Notes: generated by a model from the letters alone, not told the origin. Shown: positions 23,373-35,600, numbered from the stretch's first letter. The stretch: 64,000 bases of DNA from Diploptera punctata (GCA_030220185.1 JASPKZ010009901.1:1-64000); one strand, 5' to 3'. Numbers and translations: made by a program.

Positions 23373-23399
23373 ATCTAATCATGTGAATATTAAAAGTAT

Positions 23400-23566
23400 G
23401 ATAATGATGACCAAATGACGTTTGGTCCTTAAAATTTCCTGACATTTGTCTTAAAAAAATCGAAATGAAAACATCACTCAGGAAACTTATCCCGACTGGA
23501 GATCGAACCAGGGTCCGCTGCGTGACAAGCCAGCACGCTACTACCTTGAGACCACAGCGGTGGATT
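23400..23566 (-). mobile_element. SINE family V, partial and diverged
   Basis: Head and mid part only: CCTGACATTTGTCTTA block and degenerate B box (GAGATCGAACCAGGG on +). Tail missing. Confidence 0.75.
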
Positions 23567-23569
23567 GTT

Positions 23570-24110
23570 TCGAAATGTTAAAAGTTAAAAATTATTGTCC
23601 CATGACTTAATGAATTACATTAATTGCTTTTGTTTATTTTTTACATCATCTTATAGCAACAGCGTAAGCCTATCATTAAAATTCACACGTCGTTAATAGG
23701 CCTACGTGAGATTAGTAAGAGCAATATAAATACACAAATCTGTCAGTATTAATTACTTTTATGAAAGTATTACAATTAACTGCTTCTTGTCACGAAACGC
23801 TGAATCATTACCTAACTTCGTAGTAATTGCTCCTGCGAGACAAGCATTTAAATGCACCTATGGCTCATAGTCATATTTAACACATATTTACTCTTATTCA
23901 TTTCTGTTCTACATTCCCTCCTTATGTAAGCCCTGTGGAATTTTCAAGCCAAAGCCCTGGTCAGTCGCCTGTAGGTAGGGAGCATGAACTTTGAACCACA
24001 CATTAGACAGGTACACGGTGGTAGTCCTTTCTAGATCTGTGGCTTCTTATGAAATGTATAGTCTTGGATTTATGAACACATGATTTATATGAATGATCGT
24101 AAAATTAATT
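23570..24110. other. Spacer without recognised features
   Basis: No coding frame or repeat recognised; TAGGCCTA at 23697-23704. Confidence 0.4.
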
Positions 24111-24113
24111 TTT

Positions 24114-25215
24114 TTATAAAACAATGGCAGTCCCTGTCCTTTTGTATGGAAGTGAATCTTGGATTATCACTACCAAACAAGAAAGTAAAATCCAAGCAGC
24201 CGAGATGAAATTTGTAAGGGAGTGATGGGTGAAATATTGACCATTTGAGATTAAAATTGCCATTTTTTGTTTTTTGTACTAAAAATAGCATATAGGACCT
24301 ATACTAATGTATATGTTGGCAAAGTTTCAGAGGCCTATGACGCTTCTAAGTGCCCTAAAGTTCTGATTAGGCCTGTGTGTTACATTTTGTATTTAAACTG
24401 CATGCAAATCTTTAAACTTGTTTTTTCACACTTTTATTTTCACTGCATTTTTGTACATTCAAAATTGAATGGAATTCTCAAATGTATCCTAGAAGGTTCA
24501 AATGTTTACTGCATGTCCTATAAACAATGAGTAACAAAGTAGTGCATGGGTTTCATGATTGAAGTAGTATTTTAAGAAAAATTGCATGCAATTTTTTTTT
24601 ATAATTCCGCGCATTAGGTACAACAGTATTTTTTTTTTTCTCCCTTTGTATTCACATTATCAGAATTCTAATGCATGATGTTTTTCTAAATATTTTAGGG
24701 GACTTGTAAAAAACAGACATTTTACTAAAAAATTGTGCAATCTATTTAATTAGGCCTATAATATATGCATTTTTTAAATATAATATTTAATAACTCTTAA
24801 AATAAATGTCTCACAAGAATGAAACTTTAACACATCATTATGCATCATGCAGTGAATGTTTTACATAAACTCAAGTCTCTAGCTCAAAAAATGTAGAAAA
24901 TAGAAATTTCACACATCACCCCCCCTTAGAAGAAGTAAAGGATTCACTACAATGGACCAGATAAGAAATGAAGATATCCGTGAAGAACGTGCATATCTAA
25001 TCCATAAAAGAAATGATATTTTAATAACAAGATTCAGTGGAAAGAACATGTAGATAGAATGGAAGGAAGTAGAATACCAAATAAAATCTTATATTATTTT
25101 TCGAGAGAAAGAAGAGATGTCGGACGTCCTCGGAAGAGATGGTCTTACATCTATTAGTGAAGACGGAACAGGCAACTAATGCCTTAACCAGGAAGTGAAG
25201 AAGAAAAAGAAGATG
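24114..25215 (+). pseudogene. LINE family B remnant split by an insertion
   Basis: 24114-24216 reads KTMAVPVLLYGSESWIITTK and IQAAEMKFV. After the insertion at 24217-24926 the same protein resumes at 24929 with RRTKGFTTMDQIRNEDIR-like and later RRDVGRPRKRW-like coding. Ends in GAA-rich repeats at 25197-25215. Confidence 0.75.
24217..24926. mobile_element. 710-bp TIR element inserted in LINE B, TA target
   Basis: Left end AGGGAGTGATGGGTGAAAT matches the complement of the right end (ATTTCACACATCACCCCCCCT) with a 3-base indel and few mismatches. TA on both sides (24215-24216, 24927-24928) and the interrupted LINE frame fix the ends. AT-rich inside, no transposase, so a non-autonomous Tc1/mariner-like element (class inferred from the TA). 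Confidence 0.8.
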
Positions 25216-25321
25216 GATGCTCGTACGTCAATTATGGATTTCAAACAATGTTACTAGCTATAGCTATGGGTGGTGACGATGATAGCGGTGCGTCAGGAGA
25301 GTCATTAATCCTAAACTTAAT

Positions 25322-25500
25322 TTCATCATCATCATCATCATCATCTCATCTGCCTTTCAAGTATTAGGCCCAGTGGCCCGTTACGGTCTCCCGCCATCTC
25401 CGAAAGGTCGACCCACAGATCTTCTGCCTCGAGGAATGTAGTGAAGAATTGTTTTGGTATTCTGTGACGATCCATGCGCTGATATGGGCTAGCCAATTGT
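25322..25500 (-). pseudogene. LINE C-terminal fragment with ATC/ATG tail
   Basis: Minus strand reads (broken frames) AHGSSQNTKTILHYIPRG and RRSVGRP, plus the tail GAUGAUG-type repeat (ATC)8 on the + strand at 25325-25347. Confidence 0.6.
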
Positions 25501-25534
25501 TTCTATACTAAACTTAATTTATGAATGATTATTA

Positions 25535-25708
25535 TAAAGGCCATATGACGTTCGGGGACCGTTTGGGCTTTAAAATGTCTTGACAGTGTTATAGATGAGA
25601 AACAACTCCGAAATAAACCTCACTCAGGAAACATGTCCCGACCAAAACTCGAAATCGGGCCGCTGCTTGAAAAGGCAGCACGCTGCCTCGAGAACACAGC
25701 CAATGGAC
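25535..25708 (-). mobile_element. SINE family V, diverged partial copy
   Basis: Retains GGGGACCGTTTGGGC, AACCTCACTCAGG and the head with GGCAGCACGCTGCCTCGAG; the B box is degraded. Confidence 0.7.
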
Positions 25709-26071
25709 TCATTTGATGTAATTGGATGTAGCAAATAAAATATCATCGTTCTTGGCTAAGGGCTTTTGAAATAGTATATTACGATGCGAGGTTGGGAAAG
25801 GTTTTTACAGAATCAAGGAAAACCGAGATTCTGTAAAACACTTCACAAACGTGCGTTGTACATTTTTTTTTTTTTTTGCGCGATGATGTTTTCAAAAAAT
25901 AAATAATAGTAACATAATATATTTGTTGGAGATATTTGCGTTCATTATAAACAATTCACTAACGTTAACAGTGTGGGCAATGTTTATAGTTGAAACAACA
26001 GGAGGCCTTGAGAACAATTATTGATAACATGGCCGCAAGTACGTATTTATTGTTTTATATTGTTTCAATTG

Positions 26072-26262
26072 TCCACCGCTGTAGTCTCGGGGTAGCTTGC
26101 TGCCTTGTCACGCAGCGGGCCCGGGTTCGATCCCCGGTCGGGACAGTTTTTCTGGGTGAGGTTTTTATCGGGGTTTTCCTCACCTGTAAGACAAATGTCA
26201 GGAAAACTTTAAGGGCCAAACGGTCCCGAAATCATATGGCCATCGCAATCATCATCATTCAT
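26072..26262 (+). mobile_element. SINE family V, 5' half
   Basis: Well-conserved head (GTCACGCAGCGGGCCCGGG, B box GGTTCGATCCCC) and body to the ATC-rich hinge, then it passes into unrelated sequence. A continuous + frame across it is fortuitous. Confidence 0.85.
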
Positions 26263-26465
26263 ATTCATCTTAGGTTAAGTTTAGGATTAGGGATTCTCCT
26301 GGCGGACTCTCCTGGCGCATCATTATCATCATCATCACCCGTCATATCATCGGGGCAACGTAACCCCCCTTCCAGACGCCCCAACCTCAGAAGTGGGTTA
26401 CAAGTACGCCATGCCAGAGAGAGAAACCAGGAATGTTGAAAGACAAACCTGGGGTATTTGAAAAT

Positions 26466-26482
26466 AACTGAACTTTAATTGA

Positions 26483-26526
<44 letters not shown>

Positions 26527-26543
26527 TCAATTAAAGTTCAGTT
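26466..26543. repeat. Perfect 78-bp palindrome with (AT)n centre
   Basis: Arms AACTGAACTTTAATTGAAAC and the exact complement flank a (AT)~17 core. A strong cruciform former. Not part of a larger recognised element. Confidence 0.95.
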
Positions 26544-26729
26544 CATTTAAAATGCAGCGATTTGTTTCGTATAATGAATATTAACACTATATTTTGAATA
26601 TTTTCTGTAGGGCCTATATACATTGTACGTAGTATACATAGAGGTCAGTGGTTTTACTTCACGCACGTGGGTGTAAATGTAATATTACAGTACAGTTATT
26701 TAGGTTGGCAACCCCGAAATGTAGGAAGT

Positions 26730-27010
26730 TGAACTTTCATAATGGTCGCCATTGCTGGTAAGTACGACAAAACGCACTATCGCGCAAAAAAGCAAATTTT
26801 AAGTGTGTGCATATGCTATTCAGGAAAGAAGCACTGGTTCTGTCGGATTTGCGAAACTGCGTATGAGAGAACTTGTCTGTTAGGGAGTTGAAGGGTGCAC
26901 AATCTCCTCCCAGTGCGTGTTTGTGTATGTGTGTATTCGCAAACAGTAAAAAGTTGTTCACATTGAATGACATGTTGTGAAACATTGAAGTAGTGCAATT
27001 GTATTATTCT
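26730..27010. repeat. Dispersed repeat N, copy 1
   Basis: About 270 bp shared with 32060-32310: GTTGAAGGGTGC, GTGCGTG..TATGTGTGTATT and GACATGTT blocks line up in order. A minus-strand frame of about 80 codons stays open in both copies. Nature unknown. Confidence 0.6.
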
Positions 27011-27161
27011 CATGCCATAGCCTAAAGCTACATTTGCCCTCACTCACATAATTCTATTAATTCATCTTCTTTATGCTCAGTTTTTAGAACAAGGGATAGA
27101 CAACTATTTAATTACTTTTCTTTAAAATAATGAGTTTGAAATTGGGAAATAATATATTCGT

Positions 27162-28142
27162 GACTATTTAATTCATGCCCTGAATGGGAGTCAATGACAA
27201 TCACGTTACAATGAATTTTGTTTTACAACCAATGACAGTAGTGTTTCACTCATTCTTTATCAAATTCTCCTCATTAATATTCTCAACAGGTCAGAGCATT
27301 ATTTTGCAGTGACTGATTCTCTAGCAAATACATTGAATATAACAAGTAATGAACAGATTCCTTCGAACTACACATTGGATAAATGTGTGTTCAATAATTG
27401 TGTTTTTAAATAATGTTTTTACGGAGATGTTTACTAAAAAAATAAATCTGTAATGTTGGTTATAATATACAATTTGATGTGTTTCATTTTTTTCTCCAAT
27501 ACGGTGCATTCTAACAATATTGCGATCCTATTTGATAATGGATAATGTGATCAAATTGCAGTGGATGAACGAATGAAACACAACCACACATTTCTCATTT
27601 GTTTCAAAATCGTCGTTTACATTAAATATATAAAACATTTAGCCCACCGCTGTGGTCTCGAGGTAGCGTGCTGCCTTATCACGCAGCGGGCCCGGGTTCG
27701 ATCCCCGGTCGGGGCAGTTTTTCTGGGTGAGGTTTTTTTCGGGGTTTTTCCTCACCTGTAAGACAAATGTCAGGAAAACTTAAGGCCCAAACGGTCCCCG
27801 AAATCATATGGCCATCATCATCATCATCCTTCACCGGTGTGGAAAGCAACGGGAAGCTACCACACCTACAATTCCCTAGTAAAGCTGCGAGCATAGCATG
27901 GAAATGCTATGATTGCAGTGAAGGACCTGCCTTCGGGCAGAATTACTATGGTTGGATATAAACATTTTTAAAAACTATATTTAAATAATGATTTTTTAGT
28001 AAACAGCTTAATTTTATTCGTTAAATAGTCCTAACAAATGCCAAACTTGATTTCCAATTCCCGTAGCTAAATTCTCTCGTCACTTCTTGACTCGTGAATT
28101 TATCGATGATTTGGAAATCACTCTTGACATTACTTATGATAA
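27162..28142 (-). mobile_element. B-MITE copy 3, split by a SINE
   Basis: Starts GACTATTTAATTCATGCCC at 27162 and ends with the palindrome and CATTACTTATGAT at 28142. The SINE at about 27641-27958 is nested in its body, so the MITE is older. Confidence 0.8.
27641..27958 (+). mobile_element. SINE family V, full length, nested in B-MITE
   Basis: Complete head (B box GGTTCGATCCCC), body and tail. Flanks ATAAAACATTT and ATAAACATTT look like a slightly decayed target duplication. Confidence 0.85.
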
Positions 28143-28224
28143 TGCTATCTGTCACTACTTAATATTTACAGTACCTCTATCTACATCTACAATGGTGTAA
28201 CAGCCCAATATTGAGCCTTGGTCT

Positions 28225-28445
28225 CTCCTTTATTAGAAATTACTACTGTAGACCAAGCTAATTTAATTACTCTTATTTGCCCTCAGATGTCATGAATGGT
28301 ATGCAGTAAATATTCCGTACCATGAAACATCTAGCAGGCAACTAAGGTATTACTAGGATGATGAGGTCGATATATTTTGCTTATAGGCCTTTTTATTCAG
28401 GCTTAATGATCTTTTACGGCCTAAAATATTAACTCGGGATCAAAG
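28225..28445 (-). mobile_element. SINE family F, diverged headless copy
   Basis: Aligns with 8350-8575 (GATGTCAT...GAATGG, GGTATTACTAGGA, TTCAGGCTTAA, CTTTTACG blocks). Confidence 0.55.
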
Positions 28446-28544
28446 GCTTACAACAGTTTATCATCATTTCGTAATCCATTACGGTATATTTTATAAGCCC
28501 TATCAGTTTCATTTCTACAAGAACGAGAAAACTAACAACAGTAA

Positions 28545-28665
28545 CATTATATATTTGAAGAGAGTAGCCTTATATACGCCTAATATGGGGTTTGAACCCA
28601 GGACATTTAGCTTTAGGCCTATGCGTAAATGCTCTGCCACTATATTTTTCTTTTCAAATATAGGC
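28545..28665 (-). repeat. tRNA-like module, inverted copy
   Basis: Minus strand: GTGGCAGAGCATTTACGC (A-box side) and B box GGGTTCAAACCCC. Flanked by TTTGAAGAGA and its near complement TCTTTTCAAA. The same module in plus orientation is at 28875-28995, while the sequence following both (TTTGTCCTTCAG...) is in the same direction, so the module appears to have flipped in one of them. Confidence 0.6.
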
Positions 28666-28874
28666 CTAATTTGTCCTTCAGAGAATATTAAAAATTTATA
28701 ATAAAGTGCTTGAGAAAGAATCTCAACTGGCTTTATGAAGTTAGGCCTATGTTAAAATTCCCAATAGGCCTACCTTAAAAGACTTCTTAAATAAGAAGCC
28801 GCATGTCTAGCAACGGTTTGCAAGCCTTAGGCTCTCTAGGGAATTGAACTGTATAAGAGAAAAATTGCGTTTGC

Positions 28875-28995
28875 ATTGGAGGCCTTGGATAGCTCAGTGG
28901 CAGAGTATTAGCGTATAGCCTAAAGCTGAAGGTCCTAGGTTCAAACCCTAGACTATGCTGAGGGCCTAGAGGCTATTTTTCTCTTCAAGTAAGTT
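28875..28995 (+). repeat. tRNA-like module, direct copy
   Basis: GGATAGCTCAGTGGCAGAG (A box) and GGTTCAAACCCTAG (B box), framed by AAGAGAAAAAT upstream and ATTTTTCTCTT downstream. Confidence 0.6.
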
Positions 28996-29179
28996 GTAAT
29001 TTGTCCTTCAGTGAGAATTGTTAGATTTATAATAAAAACATGGAACAGATAGATCTTCTTAAAAATCTTAGACGCGACGTTCAAGGGTCTCAAAAATAAA
29101 ATTGAAGGACAGAAGAAAATATTACAAGTCACATTTCAATAACATGTGTTACTTGTATTAACATATAAATAAATAATAT

Positions 29180-29630
29180 TTAAAAAAAACTGAAAGAACA
29201 CGCTTTATTAGAAAACTAAAAAATGAAAAATAATTTTAATTTCCAGTACGCTTGGGATAATAAAGTGGTAAAAAAAATCATCTCCAACACATATTGAATA
29301 AAATTATAGTTATCAACAAAAAGAAAATAATTTTACCATCAAAAGCGTGGGGTGCTCTATATCAATTAATATGTTTGATAATAAACAGATAGCCTATTGG
29401 TAAAAGTAAGCTCTCTAAGAAGAAAATTTAAAAATCATAAAAATCACCCCGCGCTTTTGATGGTAAAATTATTTTCTTTTTGTTGATAACTATAATTTTA
29501 TTCTATGTGTGTCGGAGATGATTTTTTTGTTGACCACTTTATTATCCCAAGCGTACTGGAAATTTAAATTATTTTTCATTTCTTTAGTTTTCTAATAAAG
29601 CGTGTTATTTTAGTTTTTTAAAACTATTAT
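29180..29630. mobile_element. Foldback element, ~150-bp arms
   Basis: Arms 29197-29354 and 29446-29606 are long inverted repeats with few mismatches (outer AACACGCTTTATTAGAAAAC, inner AAAGCGTGGGGTG / CACCCCGCGCTTT), loop about 90 bp. Weaker symmetry continues outward to about 29160 and 29645. No coding frame. Confidence 0.9.
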
Positions 29631-29744
29631 TTATTTTTTATTTTTTAGTTTTAATATTTTACAGAATAAGATAAAAATGTAAATATCTTTAAATTCGATG
29701 CTATTGTAGTATGAGCTAAAAGTAATACTCTTCTATAAAAAAAA

Positions 29745-29850
29745 ACCCTCCAAGCCGGATTTAAACCAGCGACGTATGGATTACTGAAATTATATACTAC
29801 TAAGAGTTCACTGCTCTACCAACTGAGCTCTTTCAACGATTGACCTAAAA
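29745..29850 (-). pseudogene. tRNA-Tyr-like pseudogene with intron-like insert
   Basis: Minus strand reads AGCTCAGTTGGTAGAGCAGT (D arm as in insect tRNA-Tyr), an 18-20 nt insert at the anticodon after GTA, then GTCGCTGGTTTAAATCCGG (T arm) and a T9 terminator. Insect tRNA-Tyr genes carry an intron at this position. The acceptor strands no longer pair, so it is a decayed copy. Confidence 0.5.
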
Positions 29851-29879
29851 CTCGACAAGTCCGCAACCTATTATACCAG

Positions 29880-30632
<753 letters not shown>

Positions 30633-31035
30633 CCAGGTCACGCTCAATATAAAGCGTGTAAAAACATTTGTACAGGTATGATAACCAACAAACATTTTAG
30701 CTCGTAGACTTACAGGCCTATCTGACTCTCTGAGAGCCTACATCAGATAAAGTAGATGTATAGGCTAAATTAATTGCTTTAAGTAAATATATTATTGAAG
30801 GACTAGGCTGTTGCTGTGCAAAAAATTGTCATCAACTTATGTCTATTCCTGTGAACTAGTGCCCGCCTCCAATTCCAAGGTTCATGGGTTTAATTCCGCA
30901 CGATTCGATGGATTTAAAAAGATCCTTAGTACGGCTTCCAACGGAAGGAAAGAAAAGATATGGATCCGTATCATAAAATTACGATACGTAAACTCATGGC
31001 ACGAACTGGGGAAAGAAAGAGGGACAAGGAAGATC

Positions 31036-31310
31036 ATCATCATCATCATCATCATGAACATATCCGTTTTAGGCCATTCGGCCTGTGACGATAAACCTAA
31101 CAAAGATGGAAAATCCTTATAGGAAAACCAAAGGGAAATCGCTCAGTAGGTAGGCCAGGAATAAGATGGGGGAATACTATTAACCATGATTTGAGGGAGG
31201 TAAATTGTACGAGGAATGATTTGGAAAACGTTGGATCAGGATAGGGATATGTGCAGAGCTGAAAATAGTGGTTCCATAGTTCTAGTGAGTTAGTTAAAAG
31301 GATATCAAGC
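31036..31310 (+). mobile_element. (ATC)n junction and LINE family A fragment
   Basis: 31036-31095 repeats the (ATC)n-GAACA..CCGTTTTAGGCCA junction. 31100-31305 matches A: GAAAACCAAAGGGAAATCGC, CGGCCAG-like and AGATGGGGGAATA, then the 3' end TTCTAGTGAGTTAGTT. Confidence 0.65.
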
Positions 31311-31482
31311 CTAAAATAAAAGTCCTTTGAGCAAATATGTTCTCCATTTCACGTACCAATTTAAATTTAGAAGTTATTCACCTGAGTTTTAAACTGAAAT
31401 AACTTTTTTTGAGAGAAGTAGACCCTAATAAGCCAAACGTTTGTAAAACAATTAATTTCAATACTTATTCTCTTGGTTATAT

Positions 31483-31930
31483 TAGGCCTATATGCGAAAC
31501 ATGGACTCTTACTTTAAGGGAGGAGAAAAAATTACGAGTATTTGAGAATAAAGTTCTTAGGAAAATTTCTGGGCCAAAGAGAGATGAACAGATAGGTGAA
31601 TGGAGAAGACTACATAACAGAAGCAACATTATCCCTATATGAAACAAGATGTAATAAGAAAAAAATAAGTTTCATGACTGCGATGGGCGGGCATGTTGCA
31701 TGAATGGAGAATGAAGGAGGGGCATGAAAGCTTCTTGTAGGAAAACCAGAAGGACAATGCCCATTTGGTAGATCAAGAATGAGGTGGGAGAATAACATTA
31801 ATCATGATTTGGGGGATATAGATTATAATACAGGGGATGAATGCATAACATTTGTTCAGGATAGGGATACATAAAGAGCTTATGTCCGCGCGGCCATGAA
31901 CCTACGGGTTCGATATTGCCAGTGAGTAGT
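31483..31930 (+). mobile_element. LINE family A, decayed 3' end
   Basis: From TGCGAAACATGGACTCTTAC to CCTACGGGTTCGATATTGCC. A short frame (31409-31642) with CETWTLTLREEKKLRVFENK survives; the rest has indels. Confidence 0.8.
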
Positions 31931-32059
31931 ATTAGTTTGGCTTATCACTATGTTACTCCAAATTCTTCAATTTAAATACAAATAATTTTCTTCTGGCTAC
32001 AAAGGAATGAAGTTTTACGCAATATTAACATGTTACAAACTGGTCTAGTTGTTCAATAG

Positions 32060-32310
32060 CCTATAGGCAAAAGAATGAGCAGCAAAAAGGAAGTTTTACA
32101 CTGACACAAACTTTGAAGTGTAGTGCGTATCTATTGTGAAAATACTGGTAGCGGTTTTGTATACTTCTTACTAAACTGCGAATGAAGAGCTTGTCAGTTG
32201 AAGGGTGCGCGAATCTCCGCGGTGCGTGTGCGTATGTGTGTATTTTCGCAAATAGCAAACAACACCGGTTCTCGCTGAATAACATGTTATAAAACACGGG
32301 GAGCAATAAA
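32060..32310. repeat. Dispersed repeat N, copy 2
   Basis: See copy 1 at 26730-27010. A minus-strand frame (32306-32061) remains open and aligns with that of copy 1 around NM.F..N, LLFA and TDK. Confidence 0.6.
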
Positions 32311-32339
32311 TTTTACTGTATAATTTTACGTCTTAGATA

Positions 32340-33340
32340 AACACAACTCTCTCTCTCTCTTTCTTCTCACCAAAATCAAACGGTTTTCTTTGCAAAAACA
32401 ACCCGAGTGCAAAACCTCTGAAGATCTAATTAACATGAGAGAGGCATATTTTAAGTAACTTGCTGAGCAAGAAAGCTTTATTTTGGTATCTTGAGCTATG
32501 GTAAGTTACCACAGATTCATGTTACTAAGTGTTTCTTTCTCCGGCTAAGCAAACAGTCGCAGCGGAGCTACTCTGCACCAGTAGAAAGAAATCAAAAGAA
32601 AAGAAATAATAAAAAAAAGTAATATGGACCTGTTTTGCTTACCCTGATATAAGAGGTGACCTGTATGGACCGGAACTGAATAGATGTACATCCGGTTATT
32701 CCAGAAGTGTTAGGAGGAGGAATGAATAAAAAAAAATCTCTATATATAAGGCCCTTTTACTGGCTTAATATAGGGGCCGGATGGAGGCATGAGTTTACCC
32801 TACTTTGTACATACAGTTCAAATAAAAAATATATATAACTCAAGTACTTTGTGTGTTGCTATGTGCCCTGTTTAATTTGAACCATGTGTGTATTTTAACA
32901 CAGGTACGCGTCATGTATAAAAACGTGATTACTGCCTATTGTGATACAATAAAAGCGGGTGAAACACCTGTGTTTCTAAGAAATTAGATCATTAATACAA
33001 TGGTTAGCTTGACTGAATAGAAACTTGAAGCTCATAGATTTATTTTAATAAGAACAGAGCAATTGGCGTAACAAAAAAAAATAGGTTCTGTTAGAATAGC
33101 CTAAATCTATAGACATAATCATATTTAGACTACAGTGGAGCACATACACATAGGCTATACAGTAGGCTATTTCAAACAAAAACTGATAATTTAAGAATAA
33201 TACTCAATCAATCCAATTACTGACATATCTTGTTAGAGACCTATGTTACTTTCCTTTTAAACAAAGAGGGATATAGCCTATAGTTGTCTCTTTGCTGGTT
33301 CTAGATTTTAGCTTAGTTTGAATACTTGAGTTCAAGAACA
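32340..33340. other. Spacer without recognised features
   Basis: A (CT)n tract at 32345-32362; otherwise no gene or repeat recognised. Confidence 0.4.
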
Positions 33341-33344
33341 TGGG

Positions 33345-33640
33345 CGAACGTGGTATTAATAGAATTATTTTATTATATTCTATGTTTTTGTTAGTATTGG
33401 CTAGTATTAGATTACATCATCATTGTATTTTCTTTAGTCTGTATTTTAATAATATCTTAAAATTGTAATATATATGCCTAGGCCTATGTAATTTTTGTAT
33501 AATTCTACTATTCGCTGGTTGAGTGGAAGAGAAGGCCTTATGGCCTTAAACTCTGCCAGCTAAAATAAAATAATTATTATTATTATTATTATGTTATTAG
33601 AGTTATTATTATTATGGTTATTATTATTATTATTAGAGGT

Positions 33641-33672
<32 letters not shown>

Positions 33673-33700
33673 ATTAGAGTTATTATTATTATTATTATTA
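33345..33700 (+). mobile_element. LINE family L, 3' end with ATT tail
   Basis: 3' UTR with GAGAAGGCCTTATGGCCTTA and CTCTGCC to 33570, then an interrupted (ATT)n tail to 33700. TAGGCCTA at 33479. Confidence 0.75.
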
Positions 33701-33739
33701 TTTCATACCGGCTATCAGAATTTCTTAGAGGATTTCTAG

Positions 33740-34110
33740 CCCTATACTCTTACTCATTAACACTATCGAACGCGTAGGTTCATGGCCGCGTGGACATAAG
33801 CTCTCCATACACCCCTATCCTGAGCTAATGTTTTCCAATCATTCGCTGTATAATCTACTTCCCTCAAATCATAGTAAATGTTATTCTCCCACCTCATTCT
33901 TGGTCTACCAACTGGGAGTTTTCCCTCTGGTTTTCCTACAAGAAGCTTCCATGCACGTCTTTCATTCCACATTTGTGCCACATGTCCTGCCCATCGCAGT
34001 CTACGAACTTAACTGTTCTTATTATATCTGGTTCCCTATAAAGACCATGTAAATCAGTGTTATGGAGTCTTCTCCATTCGTCTATCTGTTCCATCTCTCT
34101 TGGGTCCAAA
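33740..34110 (-). mobile_element. LINE family A, 5'-truncated
   Basis: Minus frame 33981-33763 reads RRAWKLLVGKPEGKLPVGRP and MRWENNIYYDLREVDY; ends at 34110 near the GPKRD block. Confidence 0.85.
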
Positions 34111-34129
34111 AATAGATTTTTATTCTTAT

Positions 34130-34700
34130 TTTCTGTTTTAAAACGGTTTAAAATGTAAAGTCATCGGGACTAAGATGTTGTTGACTTCTAGTAGCCTATG
34201 AATATACTGTAAGCCTGTGTTCGGATTGTTGTATTGTCATGTGTTTTCTACACTTTGGTTTAATGTTATTGATGCCATTGAAATGGTTTTATAATTAAAT
34301 TGTAATTCAGCATTTGCCTTGATGCCTGCGGAAAATTAGAAAAAATAGGCCTATCAGTACTATTTAACATGCAACATTCCGACTTAAAGCGTGCACCTAT
34401 TTTATGGAATTAATGGTTTCTCTATGGCCTGAATTAAAATAAATTAACTCAATCAAGCCATCTTAAAACTAATTGTTTTACAAACATTGCAATTAAGTAA
34501 GCCTAGACCATACCTTGAAAAAAGTTTAGGCCCATTTATAAGGGTTTAAACTGACTTGTAAAATATTCAGGTAGGCTTACATCCCATTTAAATTTTAATA
34601 CGATTGAATTTTAACATGAAATAAATCAATTTAGGCTAATTAGATTGTAAAATAATTAGGCCTAATCGTATTTCGACACTCGCAAAAAAAATGTTATTTA
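34130..34700. other. Spacer without recognised features
   Basis: Two TAGGCCTA (34346, 34657); no gene. Confidence 0.4.
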
Positions 34701-34705
34701 TTTTA

Positions 34706-35037
34706 TCCATCCAGGGTAATTCTGACCGAGGGCAGGTCTTTCACTGCAATCGTAGCATTTCATGCTATGCTTTGCAGCTTTGCTAGGGAATTATACTGTA
34801 GATGTAGTAGCTTACGTTGCTTTCCACACCTGTGAAAGATGATGATGATAATGATAAGGATGATGGCTGAATGATTTTCGGGGACCGTTGGGTCCTAAGC
34901 GTAATGACATTTGTCTTACAGGAAAGGAAGAACTCTGATAAATAACCTCACCCAGAGCCTGTCCCGACCGGGAATCGAATCCGGGCCCCGCTGCGTGACA
35001 AAGCAGCAAACGCTACCTCGAGGCCACAGCGGTGGAC
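34706..35037 (-). mobile_element. SINE family V, full length, decayed
   Basis: Tail at 34706, B box (GGGAATCGAATCCGGG on +) and head to 35037. Several indels in the body. Confidence 0.85.
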
Positions 35038-35139
35038 AGCTTCTTAAAATTGAATTGAATTTTCCCGAAAAATAAGCAATGATCATTCGGAAGTGAGGTA
35101 ATTTATCATTATCATTTATCATCCATCATCATTATTGTT

Positions 35140-35151
35140 TATTGTTGTTAC

Positions 35152-35186
<35 letters not shown>

Positions 35187-35406
35187 TATTATTTTATTAA
35201 TATTATTATTATTATTATTATATTATTATTATTATGATTATTATAATTATTATTATTATTATTACTTATTATTATTATTATTATTATATATATTACTTAT
35301 TAGTATTATTATTAGTTTATTATCTATTATTATTCTTATTATTATTATTATTATTATATGATATATTATTATTATTATTATTATTATATTATTATTAGTA
35401 TTATTA

Positions 35407-35452
<46 letters not shown>

Positions 35453-35470
35453 TATCTTCTTATTATTATT
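35140..35470. repeat. Long interrupted (ATT)n microsatellite
   Basis: About 330 bp of ATT/TTA units with slips; a second tract at 35601-35665 on the other side of a LINE J end. Confidence 0.95.
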
Positions 35471-35484
35471 ACTTATTCTTACTA

Positions 35485-35600
35485 GAATGAAACAAGGGGA
35501 CTGAGGGCACGGATTGGATGGATAGAGAGTGGAGAAGAAAAAAATAAAACTTGTAAATATAGCACTGTAAACATTAAAAAATCTGTATAAGCTTATAAAG
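35485..35600 (+). mobile_element. LINE family J, 3' end
   Basis: GGATTGGATGGATAGAG and TGGAGAAG..AAAAATAAAAC then TAAACATTAAAA match the complement of 19561-19640 and 49383-49470. Confidence 0.65.

Noticed and set aside
25990..26439. 149-codon + frame
   Set aside because: Runs straight through a SINE V head into another repeat; no protein family.
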